Origin: Microbispora sp. ZYX-F-249
Lineage (GTDB): Bacteria > Actinomycetota > Actinomycetes > Streptosporangiales > Streptosporangiaceae
DNA: 64,000 nucleotides
Direction of reading: 5' to 3'
Assembly: GCF_039649665.1 (NCBI RefSeq)
Contig: NZ_JBDJAW010000006.1
Coordinates: 228,955 to 292,954 of the forward strand
Translations under genes and position numbers: made by a program
Shown here: piece after piece, positions 32,239 to 41,170 of the stretch
Numbering within the stretch: the stretch's first letter is position 1
Layout of the letters: each line of letters opens with the position of its first letter
The notes under the pieces: generated by a model
Database searches by the model: none
What the model was told of the DNA's origin: nothing
Seen by the model: the letters and a program-made list of their open reading frames with translations, nothing else

Positions 32239-35200
32239 ATGCGTGGCAAGGATTCCGGCTCCGAGCACGAACACGAAACGGCGTGGGCCCACCGTGAGGC
32301 GGACGCCGAGGGCTCGGCGACACCTCCGACGCCACCCCCGAGCTTCGGGCAGACCCCGGCGCCCGGATCCGGGCAGCCTCCCGCGGACGACGGCACGGCC
32401 TGGGCCCCGGACGCCGCCGGCGCGGCGGACCGGCCCGCCGTTCCCTACCCGACCAGGTACGGCCTCCCCGGCGGTCTCAGGGCACCGGAACCGGCCGAGG
32501 ACGACCCGGAGAGCACCAACAGGTTCCGGGCCGTTCCCGCGTACGGTCCCCCGCCGCCCTCCTCCGGGGTGACTGGGGACGCCAGGGCCCTTCCCGCGCC
32601 GCGCCCGCCGGGCGACGAGGGCCTCGGCTCGCCCGCGCCCGCCGGGCCGCATCCCGGCGCCGTGCCGCCGCAGCCCGCGTACGGCGGGGGCCCGCACGCC
32701 CGGCAGCCGCAGGAAGGCCAGGGTGTCCACACGTGGCAGCCGCAGCCCGGCCAGGGCGACCAGCCACAGCCGGGGTACGGCCCGCCCGCGTGGCAGCCTC
32801 CCGCTCCGGCCGGACCCCACTGGCAGCCCCCGGCCGATCCGAACACCCCCCGATGGGAGCAGGCCCCGGGTCCCGGAACGCCTCCCTGGCAGCCCGAGGG
32901 CCAGGCAGTGGTGTCCTGGCAGCCCCCACCCGGCCCGGACAACGCGGGCCGGGCGCAGGAGGGGCCTGACGCGGGGGCCGGCCCCACCGCCCCCTACGGA
33001 CACCCGCCGGCGGACCCGAACGCCCCTCGTTGGGAGGGCGCGCCAGGTCCCGGAACGCCTCCCTGGCAGCCCGCGCCGCCGCCCTGGCACCCCGGCCAGA
33101 GCGGGGGCGGCCCCGCGTACCAGACTCCCCCGCCTCCGCCGCCGCAGGGACCCGCGTACGGCTCCGGGCCGCACGCCTGGCAGCCCCCGGCGGACGGAGC
33201 GAATCCGGTCTGGCAGCCGCCGCCCGGCCCGAACGGACCGGTATGGCAGCCGCCCGGCGCTCCGGGGCCGGCCTGGGAACCACCCGCGCCGCAGTCCTGG
33301 CAGCAGGAGCCGCCCCCTCCCGGCGCCGTGGGACCGGCCTGGGAACCACCCGCCGGCGCGGCCCCCCAGCCCTGGCAGCAGGGACCGCCCCCTCCCGGCG
33401 CTCCGGGGCCGGCCTGGGAACCACCCGCGCCACAGTCCTGGCAGCAGGAGCCGCCCCCTCCCGGCGCTCCGCAGATGTGGCCGGCCCCGGGCGCCGAGCC
33501 CGGCGCACAGCCCGGTGCGCAGTACGCCGGCCAGCCCGGTGCGCATCCCGGCGTGGGCTCCTGGCCTCGTCCGGGCGACGAGTCGCAGTGGCCGCAGGGC
33601 CACGCGCCGGCCGCGACGGGTGACACCGGCCCCACGACGTGGCCGGCTCCACCGGCCGGCGAACCTGCCGCTCCCGGCGCCTTCGGCGCGTCCCCCTCGC
33701 CGTACGACACCGGCCCCCAGGGACAGGCCGGCGCCGGGCAGACCGGCGCCGGGGAGCCGTACGCCGGATCCCCCGGGCAGCCGTGGCAGGACCCCGCCGG
33801 ATCCGCCTGGCCGCACCACGGCGGCACCCCCGCGGCACCCGTCCCCTACGGCCCGGATCAGCAGAACACGGGGGGTCCGCAGTCCGCCCCGCACGGTGAG
33901 ACGGCGCCCGGCGTGCCGTCGTTCCCCGAATGGGGGCCCGCCCCCGCCGCGGGGCAGCCGTCCATGGGGGAGGCGTGGCCCCCGGAGCAGACGTCTCACC
34001 AGGGGTACCCACCGGCGGACCCGTCGCAGGCGCCGCTCGCGGCCGATCCGCAGTCACCCGGCGCGCAGACGCACGCGCAGGAGGCCGCGTTCCCGGACCA
34101 GGTCCGTCCCGGCGAGCCCGGCGACGTCCCCGTGTGGCCACCACGGCTGCCGGGCGAGCCGGACCCGCAGGGGGAGCTGCCCGCGGGCACGTCCTGGCCG
34201 CCGGTGGACGCCTACCAGAACGAACACGGCACTGCGCAGGCGTCCGCCGGCCCGTCCGGCGGCACGTCGGGCGACGTGCCCGGCCACCCAAGCGCACCCG
34301 GCCACTCAGACGCGCCCGGCCACTCAAGCGCACCCGGCCACTCAAGCGCTGTGAGCCACACCGGCGTGCCCGATCGCGACGGCACGCCCGCGGACGCCCC
34401 GCGTCACGCCGATGCGTCCGGCGAGGAACCGGGCCGGACCGACGAGTCCGGCGAGCGGCCGCTCCAGGGCGGCGCGAGCGCGGACGCCCCCGCCCGGCAC
34501 CCCGACGCAGAGGGCGACCCCGGCCCGTACGCCCGGCCGGGTGGGGAGCCGCTCGCCGCTCCCACGGAGTGGGCGGCCGGAGAGTCCTCGGGGACGGGTG
34601 CGCCCGGAGCCGGCGATTCGCCACAGGACGTCCCCGGAGGGAGCGTCCCGCCACCGGACACGCCGGCGCCGTATCCTCCCCCGCCGGGCCCTGCCGGACC
34701 GCCCGCGGGCTTCGGCACCGAGATCTCCCATGCGGTGACGCCGGCCGAGGGATTCCAGGCGCCCGGCACACCACAGGAACCGAACCGCTCTCCCGAGTAC
34801 CCGGAGTACCCCGAGTACCCCGAGTACCCCGGGAGCACCGCGCACGGCGAGCCGCAGCCGGCGTCCCCCGACAGGACGACACAGCCGCTGCTCCCGCCGC
34901 CGCACCCGCACCCACCGGGCGCCGCGAGTCAGGCGCAGGACAGCACACCGTCAGGGACACCACTGGGGACACAGGACGAGATGCCGGCGGACACGGCGTC
35001 CCAGGCACCGTCCGAGGCGTCCTCCGCGGAAATCCCGCCATTCGCCGTGCCCCCGGGCGCGGCGTCACCCGACACGCCGCCCACGGGCCCGTCCGCGAGC
35101 GATGGCGCCGACGGGGCGGACTCCCCTACCCCCAACTCAGGACAGATGGCGACAACCTCTCCCACGACCGGTTCGCCCTCACAGCCGACCGACGAGACCC

Positions 35201-36057
35201 CGTTCGCGTTCACGCCGGTGACGCCCGCCAAGGCGGGCAAGCCGGCGCCCCCGCCCGGATTCGGGCCGGATCCGTCCGCCCCCGGCGGCCTGTCCCCCCA
35301 GGGCAACCTCCCGGCGACGCCGGGCTCCACCGGCGCTCCCCCGCCCGGCGGCGGGAAGGTCAGGCGCATCCTGATGGCCGCCGGAGCGGTGGTCGTCGTG
35401 GGGGCGATCGGCACCGCCGCCTACTTCGCGTACTCCGGCGAACCCGGCGACGGGCAGGCCGCCCGCACACCGGCGGCCACCACCGTGCCCCCCTCCGACG
35501 AGCCGCAGCCGAGCTCCACGGTCGCCTCCGCGATCCTCGACTCGGAGCAGACCGACCCCAAGACCCTCAAGCCGGAGGAGGCGTTCCCGGACGAGAAGGT
35601 GACGCTGGCCGGGCGGACGTACCGCCGCGTCAAGGTCGACGTGACCGACGACTGCGGCAAGGCCGCTGTGGGCGCGTTCGCGCAGGCCCTCACCGAGCAG
35701 CAGTGCCGCAGGGTGCTCCGGGCGACCTACGTCGACGGCAAGCGCCAGTACGCCGTGACCACGGGCATCGCAGTGCTCCCCGGCAAGACCGAGGCCCTCG
35801 CGGTCGACCAGACGAAGAACCTCGGTACGAACGTCTGGTTCCGCGGCCTCGACGGCGACAAGAAGAGCGGCGCGGACAAGGTGTCGATCTCCGGCGGCTA
35901 CGCCGCGGGCATGGTGTGGGGCCGTTACATCGTGTTCAGCTACGCCACCTACGCGGACGGGCACACCCCGGAGGCGAGCGACACGAACCTCGGGCCGGTC
36001 AGCGGCGCCTTCCGCGACAACACGGCGAGGGTGATCGAGAAGCGCGCGAGCCGCTGA
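32239..36057 (+). CDS. Giant Pro-rich single-pass membrane protein (paralog 2)
   Basis: A 1,272-residue protein. Residues 1-1040 are low complexity (Pro, Gly, Ala, Trp, Gln) with many WQPP, PPWQP and GPAWEPPAPQSWQQ repeats, a PGHSSA array and four PEY units. A single helix (ILMAAGAVVVVGAIGTAAYFAY, about 1043-1064) is followed by a C-terminal domain of about 205 residues. That domain shares with paralog 1 the pattern FPDEKVTLAGRTYRRVKV, a Cys in TDDCGKAAV, a Cys in EQQCRRVLRATYVDG and YIVFSYATYADGHTPEA. The topology is probably cytoplasmic repeats and an external domain. No -35 is seen; the start is leaderless after TACGCT. I recognise no described family. Confidence 0.85.
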   Translation: MRGKDSGSEHEHETAWAHREADAEGSATPPTPPPSFGQTPAPGSGQPPADDGTAWAPDAAGAADRPAVPYPTRYGLPGGLRAPEPAEDDPESTNRFRAVPAYGPPPPSSGVTGDARALPAPRPPGDEGLGSPAPAGPHPGAVPPQPAYGGGPHARQPQEGQGVHTWQPQPGQGDQPQPGYGPPAWQPPAPAGPHWQPPADPNTPRWEQAPGPGTPPWQPEGQAVVSWQPPPGPDNAGRAQEGPDAGAGPTAPYGHPPADPNAPRWEGAPGPGTPPWQPAPPPWHPGQSGGGPAYQTPPPPPPQGPAYGSGPHAWQPPADGANPVWQPPPGPNGPVWQPPGAPGPAWEPPAPQSWQQEPPPPGAVGPAWEPPAGAAPQPWQQGPPPPGAPGPAWEPPAPQSWQQEPPPPGAPQMWPAPGAEPGAQPGAQYAGQPGAHPGVGSWPRPGDESQWPQGHAPAATGDTGPTTWPAPPAGEPAAPGAFGASPSPYDTGPQGQAGAGQTGAGEPYAGSPGQPWQDPAGSAWPHHGGTPAAPVPYGPDQQNTGGPQSAPHGETAPGVPSFPEWGPAPAAGQPSMGEAWPPEQTSHQGYPPADPSQAPLAADPQSPGAQTHAQEAAFPDQVRPGEPGDVPVWPPRLPGEPDPQGELPAGTSWPPVDAYQNEHGTAQASAGPSGGTSGDVPGHPSAPGHSDAPGHSSAPGHSSAVSHTGVPDRDGTPADAPRHADASGEEPGRTDESGERPLQGGASADAPARHPDAEGDPGPYARPGGEPLAAPTEWAAGESSGTGAPGAGDSPQDVPGGSVPPPDTPAPYPPPPGPAGPPAGFGTEISHAVTPAEGFQAPGTPQEPNRSPEYPEYPEYPEYPGSTAHGEPQPASPDRTTQPLLPPPHPHPPGAASQAQDSTPSGTPLGTQDEMPADTASQAPSEASSAEIPPFAVPPGAASPDTPPTGPSASDGADGADSPTPNSGQMATTSPTTGSPSQPTDETPFAFTPVTPAKAGKPAPPPGFGPDPSAPGGLSPQGNLPATPGSTGAPPPGGGKVRRILMAAGAVVVVGAIGTAAYFAYSGEPGDGQAARTPAATTVPPSDEPQPSSTVASAILDSEQTDPKTLKPEEAFPDEKVTLAGRTYRRVKVDVTDDCGKAAVGAFAQALTEQQCRRVLRATYVDGKRQYAVTTGIAVLPGKTEALAVDQTKNLGTNVWFRGLDGDKKSGADKVSISGGYAAGMVWGRYIVFSYATYADGHTPEASDTNLGPVSGAFRDNTARVIEKRASR
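33256..33468 (+). repeat. Internal duplication in giant Pro-rich gene
   Basis: Two nearly identical copies start at 33256 and 33397 (offset 141 bases, 47 codons), with a more diverged copy between. They encode the GPAWEPPAPQSWQQEPPPPGA type of unit at about residues 340-412, evidence of recent expansion. Confidence 0.75.
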
Positions 36058-36065
36058 CGACACCG

Positions 36066-36094
36066 GCGCGCGGCCCCGGCGGGAGGCCGCGCGC
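36066..36094. terminator. Bidirectional terminator before truA
   Basis: GCGCGCGGCC (36066-36075) pairs with GGCCGCGCGC (36085-36094), nine bases after the stop of the giant Pro-rich gene, which converges on truA. Confidence 0.7.
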
Positions 36095-36251
36095 CCCTGC
36101 GCCCCGATCGGCGCGGCCCCGGCGGCTCAGCGCTCGCCCGCGGGCGCGCGGCGCGCACAGGGCATCACCGGCGGCGGCCGGCCGGGGACGGCGGCGCCGT
36201 GAGGTGTCCGTGTTTCAGCGTGCCGTCCGCCGCGTCCCGATGGACGCAGCC

Positions 36252-37142
36252 TCAGCGGCTCAACGTGCGCACGCGGCGGGTGGCGGCGGCCCGCCGTGCC
36301 AGGTCCTCCGGCTCGGGGTAGCGCACCTCCTCCAGCGTGAGGCCGTGCGCGGGCGCGACGTGCACCCCCGAATCCCGTACGGCTCGCGCCAGCACCTCGC
36401 CCGGCCACTCGACGGGCCGCCTGCCCTCCCCCACGGTGAGCAGCGACCCGACCAGCGCCCGGACCATCGAGTGGCAGAACGCGTCGGCGACCACCGTCGC
36501 GAGGAGGATCCCGTCCTCACCCCTGACCCACTCGAGCCGCTGCAACTCGCGGATCGTGGTCGCCCCCTCGCGCTTGCGGCAGAACGCGGCGAAGTCGTGC
36601 TCGCCACGCAGCCGGGCGGCGGCCTCGTTCAGCAGATCCACGTCCAGCGGCCGGGCGTACCACAGCACCTCGCGCCGGCGCAGCGGGTCGACCCCGCCGG
36701 GGGCGTCGGCGACCCGGTAGCCGTACCGGCGCGACAGCGCGGAGAACCTGGCGTCGAAGCCCTCTGGGGCCACGCTGACGGCGTGCACCCGCACGTCGGG
36801 GGGCAGCACACCGGCCAGCCGCCTCGTCAGCGCAGCGAGCCACTCAGCGCCGCGCTCCTCCCACGCCTCCTCCGGCTCCGCCGGGACGGGGGCGCGCCCG
36901 GAGACGGCGGCGGCCAGCGCGGCGAGCGGAACGTCGGCGTGCGCCACCTGTCCCCTCGCGTGGACGCCGGCGTCGGTGCGGCCCGCGACCGTGAGCGGCG
37001 GCGGGGCGTCCAGGCGCAGGACCCGGCCGAGCGCGTCCTCGATCTCCCCCTGCACGGTCCGCCGCCCGGGCTGGCGCGCCCAGCCCGAGAAGTCCGTCCC
37101 GTCGTAGCCCAGGTCCAGCCTCAGCCGCAGTTCTCGCCTCAC
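36252..37142 (-). CDS. truA: tRNA pseudouridine synthase A
   Basis: A 296-residue enzyme that makes pseudouridine at tRNA positions 38-40. The N-terminus is [22 protein letters not shown], the catalytic Asp is in [17 protein letters not shown], and [19 protein letters not shown] is the C-terminal signature. The GTG at 37142 is chosen because AGGGA lies five bases upstream and an intrinsic terminator lies directly before it. An in-frame ATG at 37163 would add seven residues. It is the last gene of the alpha operon. Confidence 0.95.
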   Translation of the reverse strand: MRRELRLRLDLGYDGTDFSGWARQPGRRTVQGEIEDALGRVLRLDAPPPLTVAGRTDAGVHARGQVAHADVPLAALAAAVSGRAPVPAEPEEAWEERGAEWLAALTRRLAGVLPPDVRVHAVSVAPEGFDARFSALSRRYGYRVADAPGGVDPLRRREVLWYARPLDVDLLNEAAARLRGEHDFAAFCRKREGATTIRELQRLEWVRGEDGILLATVVADAFCHSMVRALVGSLLTVGEGRRPVEWPGEVLARAVRDSGVHVAPAHGLTLEEVRYPEPEDLARRAAATRRVRTLSR

Positions 37143-37162
37143 GACATCCCTCGTACGGTGCA

Positions 37163-37210
37163 CAAAAGAAAAGCGGGCCCAGCGTCCCCCGAAGGGTAGC
37201 TGAGCCCGCT
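37163..37210 (-). terminator. Intrinsic terminator/attenuator between rplQ and truA
   Basis: Minus strand: AGCGGGCTCAGC (37210-37199) pairs with GCTGGGCCCGCT (37183-37172), 11 of 12 positions, and an inner CCC-TTCG-GGG tetraloop closes it. A TTTTCTTTTG run follows. This is the only hairpin in the window with a clear U-tract. It starts 15 bases after the rplQ stop and should limit read-through into truA. Confidence 0.8.
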
Positions 37211-37224
37211 CACGGAGCCTGGGA

Positions 37225-37755
37225 TCAGGCCTCGTCCTTCTTCTCGCCCTCCGCCGGGGCGGCCTCGGGGGCCTCGGCGGTGGTGCTCTCGGCGGCCTCG
37301 TCCTTCGCCGCCGGCGTCTCCTCGGCCTCCGCGGGGGCCGGAGCGGCCTCGGCGGCGGGCGCGGCCGGAGCCGTGCGGGAGACCCGGACCGGGTTCAGCT
37401 GCTCGGTCACCAGCTCGATGACCGCCATGGGGGCAGCGTCGCCCTTACGCGGGCCGAGCTTGGTGATCCGGGTGTAGCCACCGGGACGCTCGGCGTACGT
37501 CGGGGCGATCTCGGTGAAGAGGTGGTGGACGACGCCCTTGTCGCGGACGACCGTCAGCACCTGGCGACGGTTGTGGATGTCGCCCTTCTTCGCCTTGGTG
37601 ATCAGCTTCTCCGCGAGCGGGCGGAGACGCCTGGCCTTGGCCTCGGTGGTGGTGATCCGGCCGTTCTGGAACAGCGCGGTGGCGAGGTTCGCCAGGATCA
37701 GCCGCTCGTGGGAGGGGCTGCCGCCGAGGCGGGCGCCCTTGGTGGGCTTGGGCAT
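37225..37755 (-). CDS. rplQ: 50S ribosomal protein L17
   Basis: A 176-residue protein. The core is standard ([44 protein letters not shown]). Residues 125-176 form an Ala/Glu/Pro-rich acidic tail that makes it about 50 residues longer than the bacterial norm, a feature of actinobacterial L17. It lies downstream of rpoA, from which it is separated by a strong hairpin. Confidence 0.97.
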   Translation of the reverse strand: MPKPTKGARLGGSPSHERLILANLATALFQNGRITTTEAKARRLRPLAEKLITKAKKGDIHNRRQVLTVVRDKGVVHHLFTEIAPTYAERPGGYTRITKLGPRKGDAAPMAVIELVTEQLNPVRVSRTAPAAPAAEAAPAPAEAEETPAAKDEAAESTTAEAPEAAPAEGEKKDEA

Positions 37756-37840
37756 GTGATGCTCCTCATGGATAACCCGCTCCGGCCGTGTCAGGTACCG
37801 GGGTCGGGCCGACCGGCGTACCGGTCGTGACTTGTCATCG

Positions 37841-37878
37841 CCGTCTCATGCCGCCCCGGAAAGGGCGGCATGAGACGG
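37841..37878 (-). terminator. Long hairpin between rpoA and rplQ
   Basis: A perfect 16-base stem, CCGTCTCATGCCGCCC pairing with GGGCGGCATGAGACGG around CGGAAA, 47 bases after the rpoA stop. It has no T-run and probably acts as a partial terminator or RNA-processing/stability element within the operon. Confidence 0.6.
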
Positions 37879-37904
37879 AGGTGGCACTACTGGTGAGACG
37901 GACG

Positions 37905-37934
37905 CTCAGTACTGCTCAGCACTGCTCAGTACTG
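37905..37934. repeat. Ten-base tandem repeat at rpoA stop
   Basis: Three units CTCAGTACTG, CTCAGCACTG, CTCAGTACTG span the last codons of rpoA and the bases after the stop. Each unit read on the minus strand contains TGAGCAG, so stop-codon-like triplets recur beyond the gene end. Confidence 0.8.
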
Positions 37935-38942
37935 CTCGGTCTCGATGAACCCGCCGTCCTCGTCGTCGTACCCGCCGCCGGCGACGGCGGAGGGGTCGAA
38001 CCCGGGCGGGGAGTCCTTGAGAGCCAGGCCCATCTCGTGCAGCTTCTGCTTGACCTCTTCGATCGACTTGGCGCCGAAGTTGCGGATGTCCAGCAGGTCC
38101 TGCTCGCTGCGGGCGACGAGCTCACCCACGGTGTGGATGCCCTCGCGCTTGAGGCAGTTGTACGAACGGACGGTGAGGTTGAGCTCCTCGATCGGCAGCG
38201 CCAGGTCGGCCGCGAGAGCCGCGTCCGTCGGCGACGGGCCGATGTCGATGCCCTCGGCCTCCACGTTGAGCTCGCGGGCCAGGCCGAACAGCTCGACCAG
38301 GGTCTTGCCGGCCGAGGCCACCGCGTCGCGGGGCTTCATGGACGGCTTGGTCTCGACGTCGAGGATGAGGCGGTCGAAGTCCGTGCGCTGCTCGACACGG
38401 GTGGCCTCGACCTTGTAGGTGACCTTGAGCACCGGGGAGTAGATCGAGTCGATCGGAATCCGGCCGATCTCCTGACCCGGCTGCTTGTTCTGCGCGGCGG
38501 AGACGTAGCCGCGGCCGCGCTCGACGGTCAGCTCCATCTCCAGCTTCGCCTTGCCGTTCAGCGTGGCGATGTGCAGGTCGGGGTTGTGCACCTCGACACC
38601 GGCCGGAGGCGCGATGTCGGCGGCGGTGACCTCACCGGGGCCCTGCTTGCGCAGGTACATGACCACGGGCTCGTCGTGCTCGGAGGAGACGACCAGCGAC
38701 TTGAGGTTCAGGATGATGTCGGTGACGTCTTCCTTGACCCCGGGCACGGTCGAGAACTCGTGGAGCACGCCCTCGATGCGGATGCTGGTGACCGCCGCCC
38801 CCGGAATGGAGGACAGCAGCGTGCGCCGCAGCGAGTTGCCGATGGTGTAGCCGAAGCCCGGCTCGAGCGGCTCGATGATGAACCTGGACCGGTGCTCCTC
38901 GAGCGACTCCTCCTGGAGGCTCGGGCGCTGTGCGATGAGCAT
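37926..38942 (-). CDS. rpoA: DNA-directed RNA polymerase alpha subunit
   Basis: A 338-residue subunit that dimerises to assemble RNA polymerase and contacts activators. The N-terminal domain contains [25 protein letters not shown]. The C-terminal domain ([40 protein letters not shown]) carries the UP-element-binding helices. The ATG at 38942 (MLIAQRPSL) is chosen over one at 38975 because AGGAGAT lies five bases upstream and the family begins there. It is flanked on both sides by strong hairpins. Confidence 0.97.
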   Translation of the reverse strand: MLIAQRPSLQEESLEEHRSRFIIEPLEPGFGYTIGNSLRRTLLSSIPGAAVTSIRIEGVLHEFSTVPGVKEDVTDIILNLKSLVVSSEHDEPVVMYLRKQGPGEVTAADIAPPAGVEVHNPDLHIATLNGKAKLEMELTVERGRGYVSAAQNKQPGQEIGRIPIDSIYSPVLKVTYKVEATRVEQRTDFDRLILDVETKPSMKPRDAVASAGKTLVELFGLARELNVEAEGIDIGPSPTDAALAADLALPIEELNLTVRSYNCLKREGIHTVGELVARSEQDLLDIRNFGAKSIEEVKQKLHEMGLALKDSPPGFDPSAVAGGGYDDEDGGFIETEQY

Positions 38943-39041
38943 CTGGATCTCCTGGATCCGGGACGGCCCCGCCACCGTGGACGAGGGGTCCCTGGGTTAC
39001 GGCGACGCCCGCTATTTGACGCCGCTCGCCTACAACCATGA

Positions 39042-39076
39042 TGCCGTACGGCCGGGAGTGTACCGGCCGTACGGCA
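39042..39076 (-). terminator. Hairpin between rpsD and rpoA
   Basis: A perfect 14-base stem, TGCCGTACGGCCGG pairing with CCGGCCGTACGGCA around a 7-base loop, 21 bases after the rpsD stop. Each arm is itself built on a GCCGTACGGC palindrome. A partial terminator or processing site is likely because rpoA must still be expressed. Confidence 0.6.
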
Positions 39077-39097
39077 CCATTAAATGCCGGGGCCCTA

Positions 39098-39724
39098 CTA
39101 CTTGGAGTAGAGCTCGACGATCAGCTGCTCCTGGACCAGCGTGTCGATCTGCTGGCGGACCGGGAGCTGGTGCACGAGGATGCGCATGTTCTCGGCGGAG
39201 ACGCCCAGCCAGGCCGGGACGGTCTTGTCGCCGGCGGTCGCGCGGGCCACCTCGTACGGAAGCAGGTTGCGCGACTTCTCGCGGACCTCGATGATGTCGT
39301 GCTCGCGGACGCGGTACGACGGGATGTCGACCTTCTTGCCGTTCACGAGGAAGTGGCCGTGGCGCACCTGCTGGCGGGCCGCGTCACGCGACTCGGCGAA
39401 GCCGGCGCGGTAGACCACGTTGTCGAGACGGCTCTCCAGGATCTGGAGGAGGTTCTCACCGGTCTTGCCCGCCTTGCGGTTGGCTTCCTCGTAGTAGTTG
39501 TGGAACTGCTTCTCGAGGACGCCGTAGATGCGGCGGGTCTTCTGCTTCTCACGGAGCTGGAGCTGGTACTCCGACTCCTTCGGACGGCCGCGGCCGTGCT
39601 CACCCGGCGGGTACGGGCGGATCTCGATGGGGCACTTGGCGGACTCGCACTTCTTGCCCTTGAGGAAGAGCTTGGTCTTCTCACGGCGGCAGAGCTTGCA
39701 GTCCGGACCCGTGTAACGAGCCAT
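39098..39724 (-). CDS. rpsD: 30S ribosomal protein S4
   Basis: A 208-residue primary 16S rRNA-binding protein. Four Cys residues near the N-terminus ([20 protein letters not shown]) show the zinc-binding C+ form. The S4 domain ([20 protein letters not shown]) follows and the C-terminus is [12 protein letters not shown]. It sits 20 bases after rpsK and 98 bases plus a hairpin before rpoA. Confidence 0.97.
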   Translation of the reverse strand: MARYTGPDCKLCRREKTKLFLKGKKCESAKCPIEIRPYPPGEHGRGRPKESEYQLQLREKQKTRRIYGVLEKQFHNYYEEANRKAGKTGENLLQILESRLDNVVYRAGFAESRDAARQQVRHGHFLVNGKKVDIPSYRVREHDIIEVREKSRNLLPYEVARATAGDKTVPAWLGVSAENMRILVHQLPVRQQIDTLVQEQLIVELYSK

Positions 39725-39744
39725 TTCTCTCTACTCTCCTGAGC

Positions 39745-40149
39745 TCAGACGCGACGGCGCTTGGGCGGACGGCAGCCGTTGTGCGGGACCGGGGTCACGT
39801 CCTGGATGGACCCGACCTCGAGGCCGGTCGCCTGCAGCGAACGGATCGCGGTCTCACGGCCGGAGCCGGGGCCCTTGACGAAGACGTCGACCTTCCGCAT
39901 GCCGTGCTCCATGGCGCGGCGGGCGGCGTTCTCGGCAGCCATCTGGGCGGCGAACGGGGTGGACTTACGGGAGCCCTTGAACCCGACGTGGCCGGCGCTG
40001 GCCCAGGAGATCACGTTCCCGTTCGGGTCGGTGATCGAAACGATGGTGTTGTTGAACGTGCTCTTGATGTGGGCGTGCCCGTGAGCGACGTTCTTCTTTT
40101 CCTTGCGGCGCACCTTCTTCGGTGCGCCCTGGCGGCTCTTCGGCGGCAT
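39745..40149 (-). CDS. rpsK: 30S ribosomal protein S11
   Basis: A 134-residue platform protein: [40 protein letters not shown] and the C-terminal [18 protein letters not shown] are all standard. It follows rpsM by 34 bases. Confidence 0.98.
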   Translation of the reverse strand: MPPKSRQGAPKKVRRKEKKNVAHGHAHIKSTFNNTIVSITDPNGNVISWASAGHVGFKGSRKSTPFAAQMAAENAARRAMEHGMRKVDVFVKGPGSGRETAIRSLQATGLEVGSIQDVTPVPHNGCRPPKRRRV

Positions 40150-40183
40150 TTAAGCGCTATCTCCTGGCAGTGGCTGCTAAGGA

Positions 40184-40564
40184 CTACTTCTTGCCCGGCT
40201 TCTTCTTGCCGGCGACGGTCTTCTTCTTACCCTTGCGGGTGCGCGCGTTCGTCTGCGTCCGCTGACCGTGGACAGGCAGCCCCTTGCGGTGCCGGATGCC
40301 CTGGTAGCAGCCGATCTCGATCTTGCGTCGGATGTCGGCCTGAATCTCGCGGCGGAGGTCGCCCTCGATCTTGTAGTTCGCCTCGATGAAGTCACGCATC
40401 GGGACGAGCTCGGCGTCCGTGAGCTGGTGGACGCGCAGATCGGGGCTGATGCCGGTCGCGTCAAGGATCTCCTTGGCGCGGGTGCGGCCGATTCCGAAAA
40501 CATAGGTGAGAGCGATCTCCAGCCGCTTGTCGCGGGGGAGGTCGACGCCAACCAGGCGGGCCAT
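40184..40564 (-). CDS. rpsM: 30S ribosomal protein S13
   Basis: A 126-residue head protein that contacts P-site tRNA and the S19 subunit bridge. It contains [20 protein letters not shown], the helix-two-turn-helix [15 protein letters not shown] and the basic end [17 protein letters not shown]. It follows rpmJ after a 224-base gap that holds nothing recognisable. Confidence 0.98.
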   Translation of the reverse strand: MARLVGVDLPRDKRLEIALTYVFGIGRTRAKEILDATGISPDLRVHQLTDAELVPMRDFIEANYKIEGDLRREIQADIRRKIEIGCYQGIRHRKGLPVHGQRTQTNARTRKGKKKTVAGKKKPGKK

Positions 40565-40788
40565 GGTCGGGCATTCTCCTTCAATGTGGCGGAGGTCTTG
40601 CGCCGCACTTCCCCTCCCATGCCCGGGCGAGGGCCCCGGCCTCCGACCGGGGGTCTCCCGCGTGGTACGGCTTGCGCCGCCTGCGCGGGTGTGTGACGCG
40701 ATTTCGTTGTTCCGGCCCTCACGCGGCTCGAGCCCGCCACATGGGCGGACTCAGCAGGGGCCTGGTGGCGACGTACTGAGAGCTGGGC

Positions 40789-40902
40789 TCAGCCCTGGCG
40801 CTGCTTGTGGCGCAGGTTGTCGCAGATCACCATGACACGACCGTGCCGGCGAATCACCTTGCACTTGTCGCAGATCTTCTTGACGCTCGGCTTGACCTTC
40901 AT
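40789..40902 (-). CDS. rpmJ: 50S ribosomal protein L36
   Basis: A 37-residue zinc-ribbon protein, [20 protein letters not shown] at the start, then a third Cys in [15 protein letters not shown]. The CxxC and the following Cys identify the zinc-binding C+ form, as opposed to zinc-free copies used under zinc starvation. The gene lies 46 bases after infA. Confidence 0.96.
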   Translation of the reverse strand: MKVKPSVKKICDKCKVIRRHGRVMVICDNLRHKQRQG

Positions 40903-40948
40903 AGTCCTTATTCGTTCCGCATACGGCCCGTCCCGCTGGCGGGGTGGG

Positions 40949-41170
40949 CTACTTGTACCGGTAGACGATCCGTCCGCGACTGAGGTCGTAGGGGCTCAGC
41001 TCCACGACCACCCTGTCGTCGGGCAGGATCCTGATGTAGTGCATCCGCATCCGCCCGCTGATGTGGGCCAGGACCTTGTGACCGTTGTCGAGCTGCACCC
41101 GGAACATGGCGTTCGGGAGCGACTCAATAACAGTGCCCTCAATCTCGATGGCGCCGTCTTTCTTGGCCAT
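40949..41170 (-). CDS. infA: Translation initiation factor IF-1
   Basis: A 73-residue OB-fold protein that occupies the 30S A site during initiation: [47 protein letters not shown] and [15 protein letters not shown]. It opens the infA-rpmJ-rpsM-rpsK-rpsD-rpoA-rplQ-truA operon, with a candidate promoter at 41303-41332. Confidence 0.98.
   Translation of the reverse strand: MAKKDGAIEIEGTVIESLPNAMFRVQLDNGHKVLAHISGRMRMHYIRILPDDRVVVELSPYDLSRGRIVYRYK

Noticed and set aside
33256..34360. Repeats in the Pro-rich gene as a possible CRISPR-like or mobile array
   Set aside because: The repeats are in frame, encode Pro/Trp/Gln-rich or PGHS units and vary in length as coding tandem duplications do.
33930..37199. 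1,089-codon frame overlapping the giant Pro-rich gene and truA
   Set aside because: Runs out of frame through the Pro-rich gene and antisense through truA; Arg-rich composition is that of a shifted high-GC frame.
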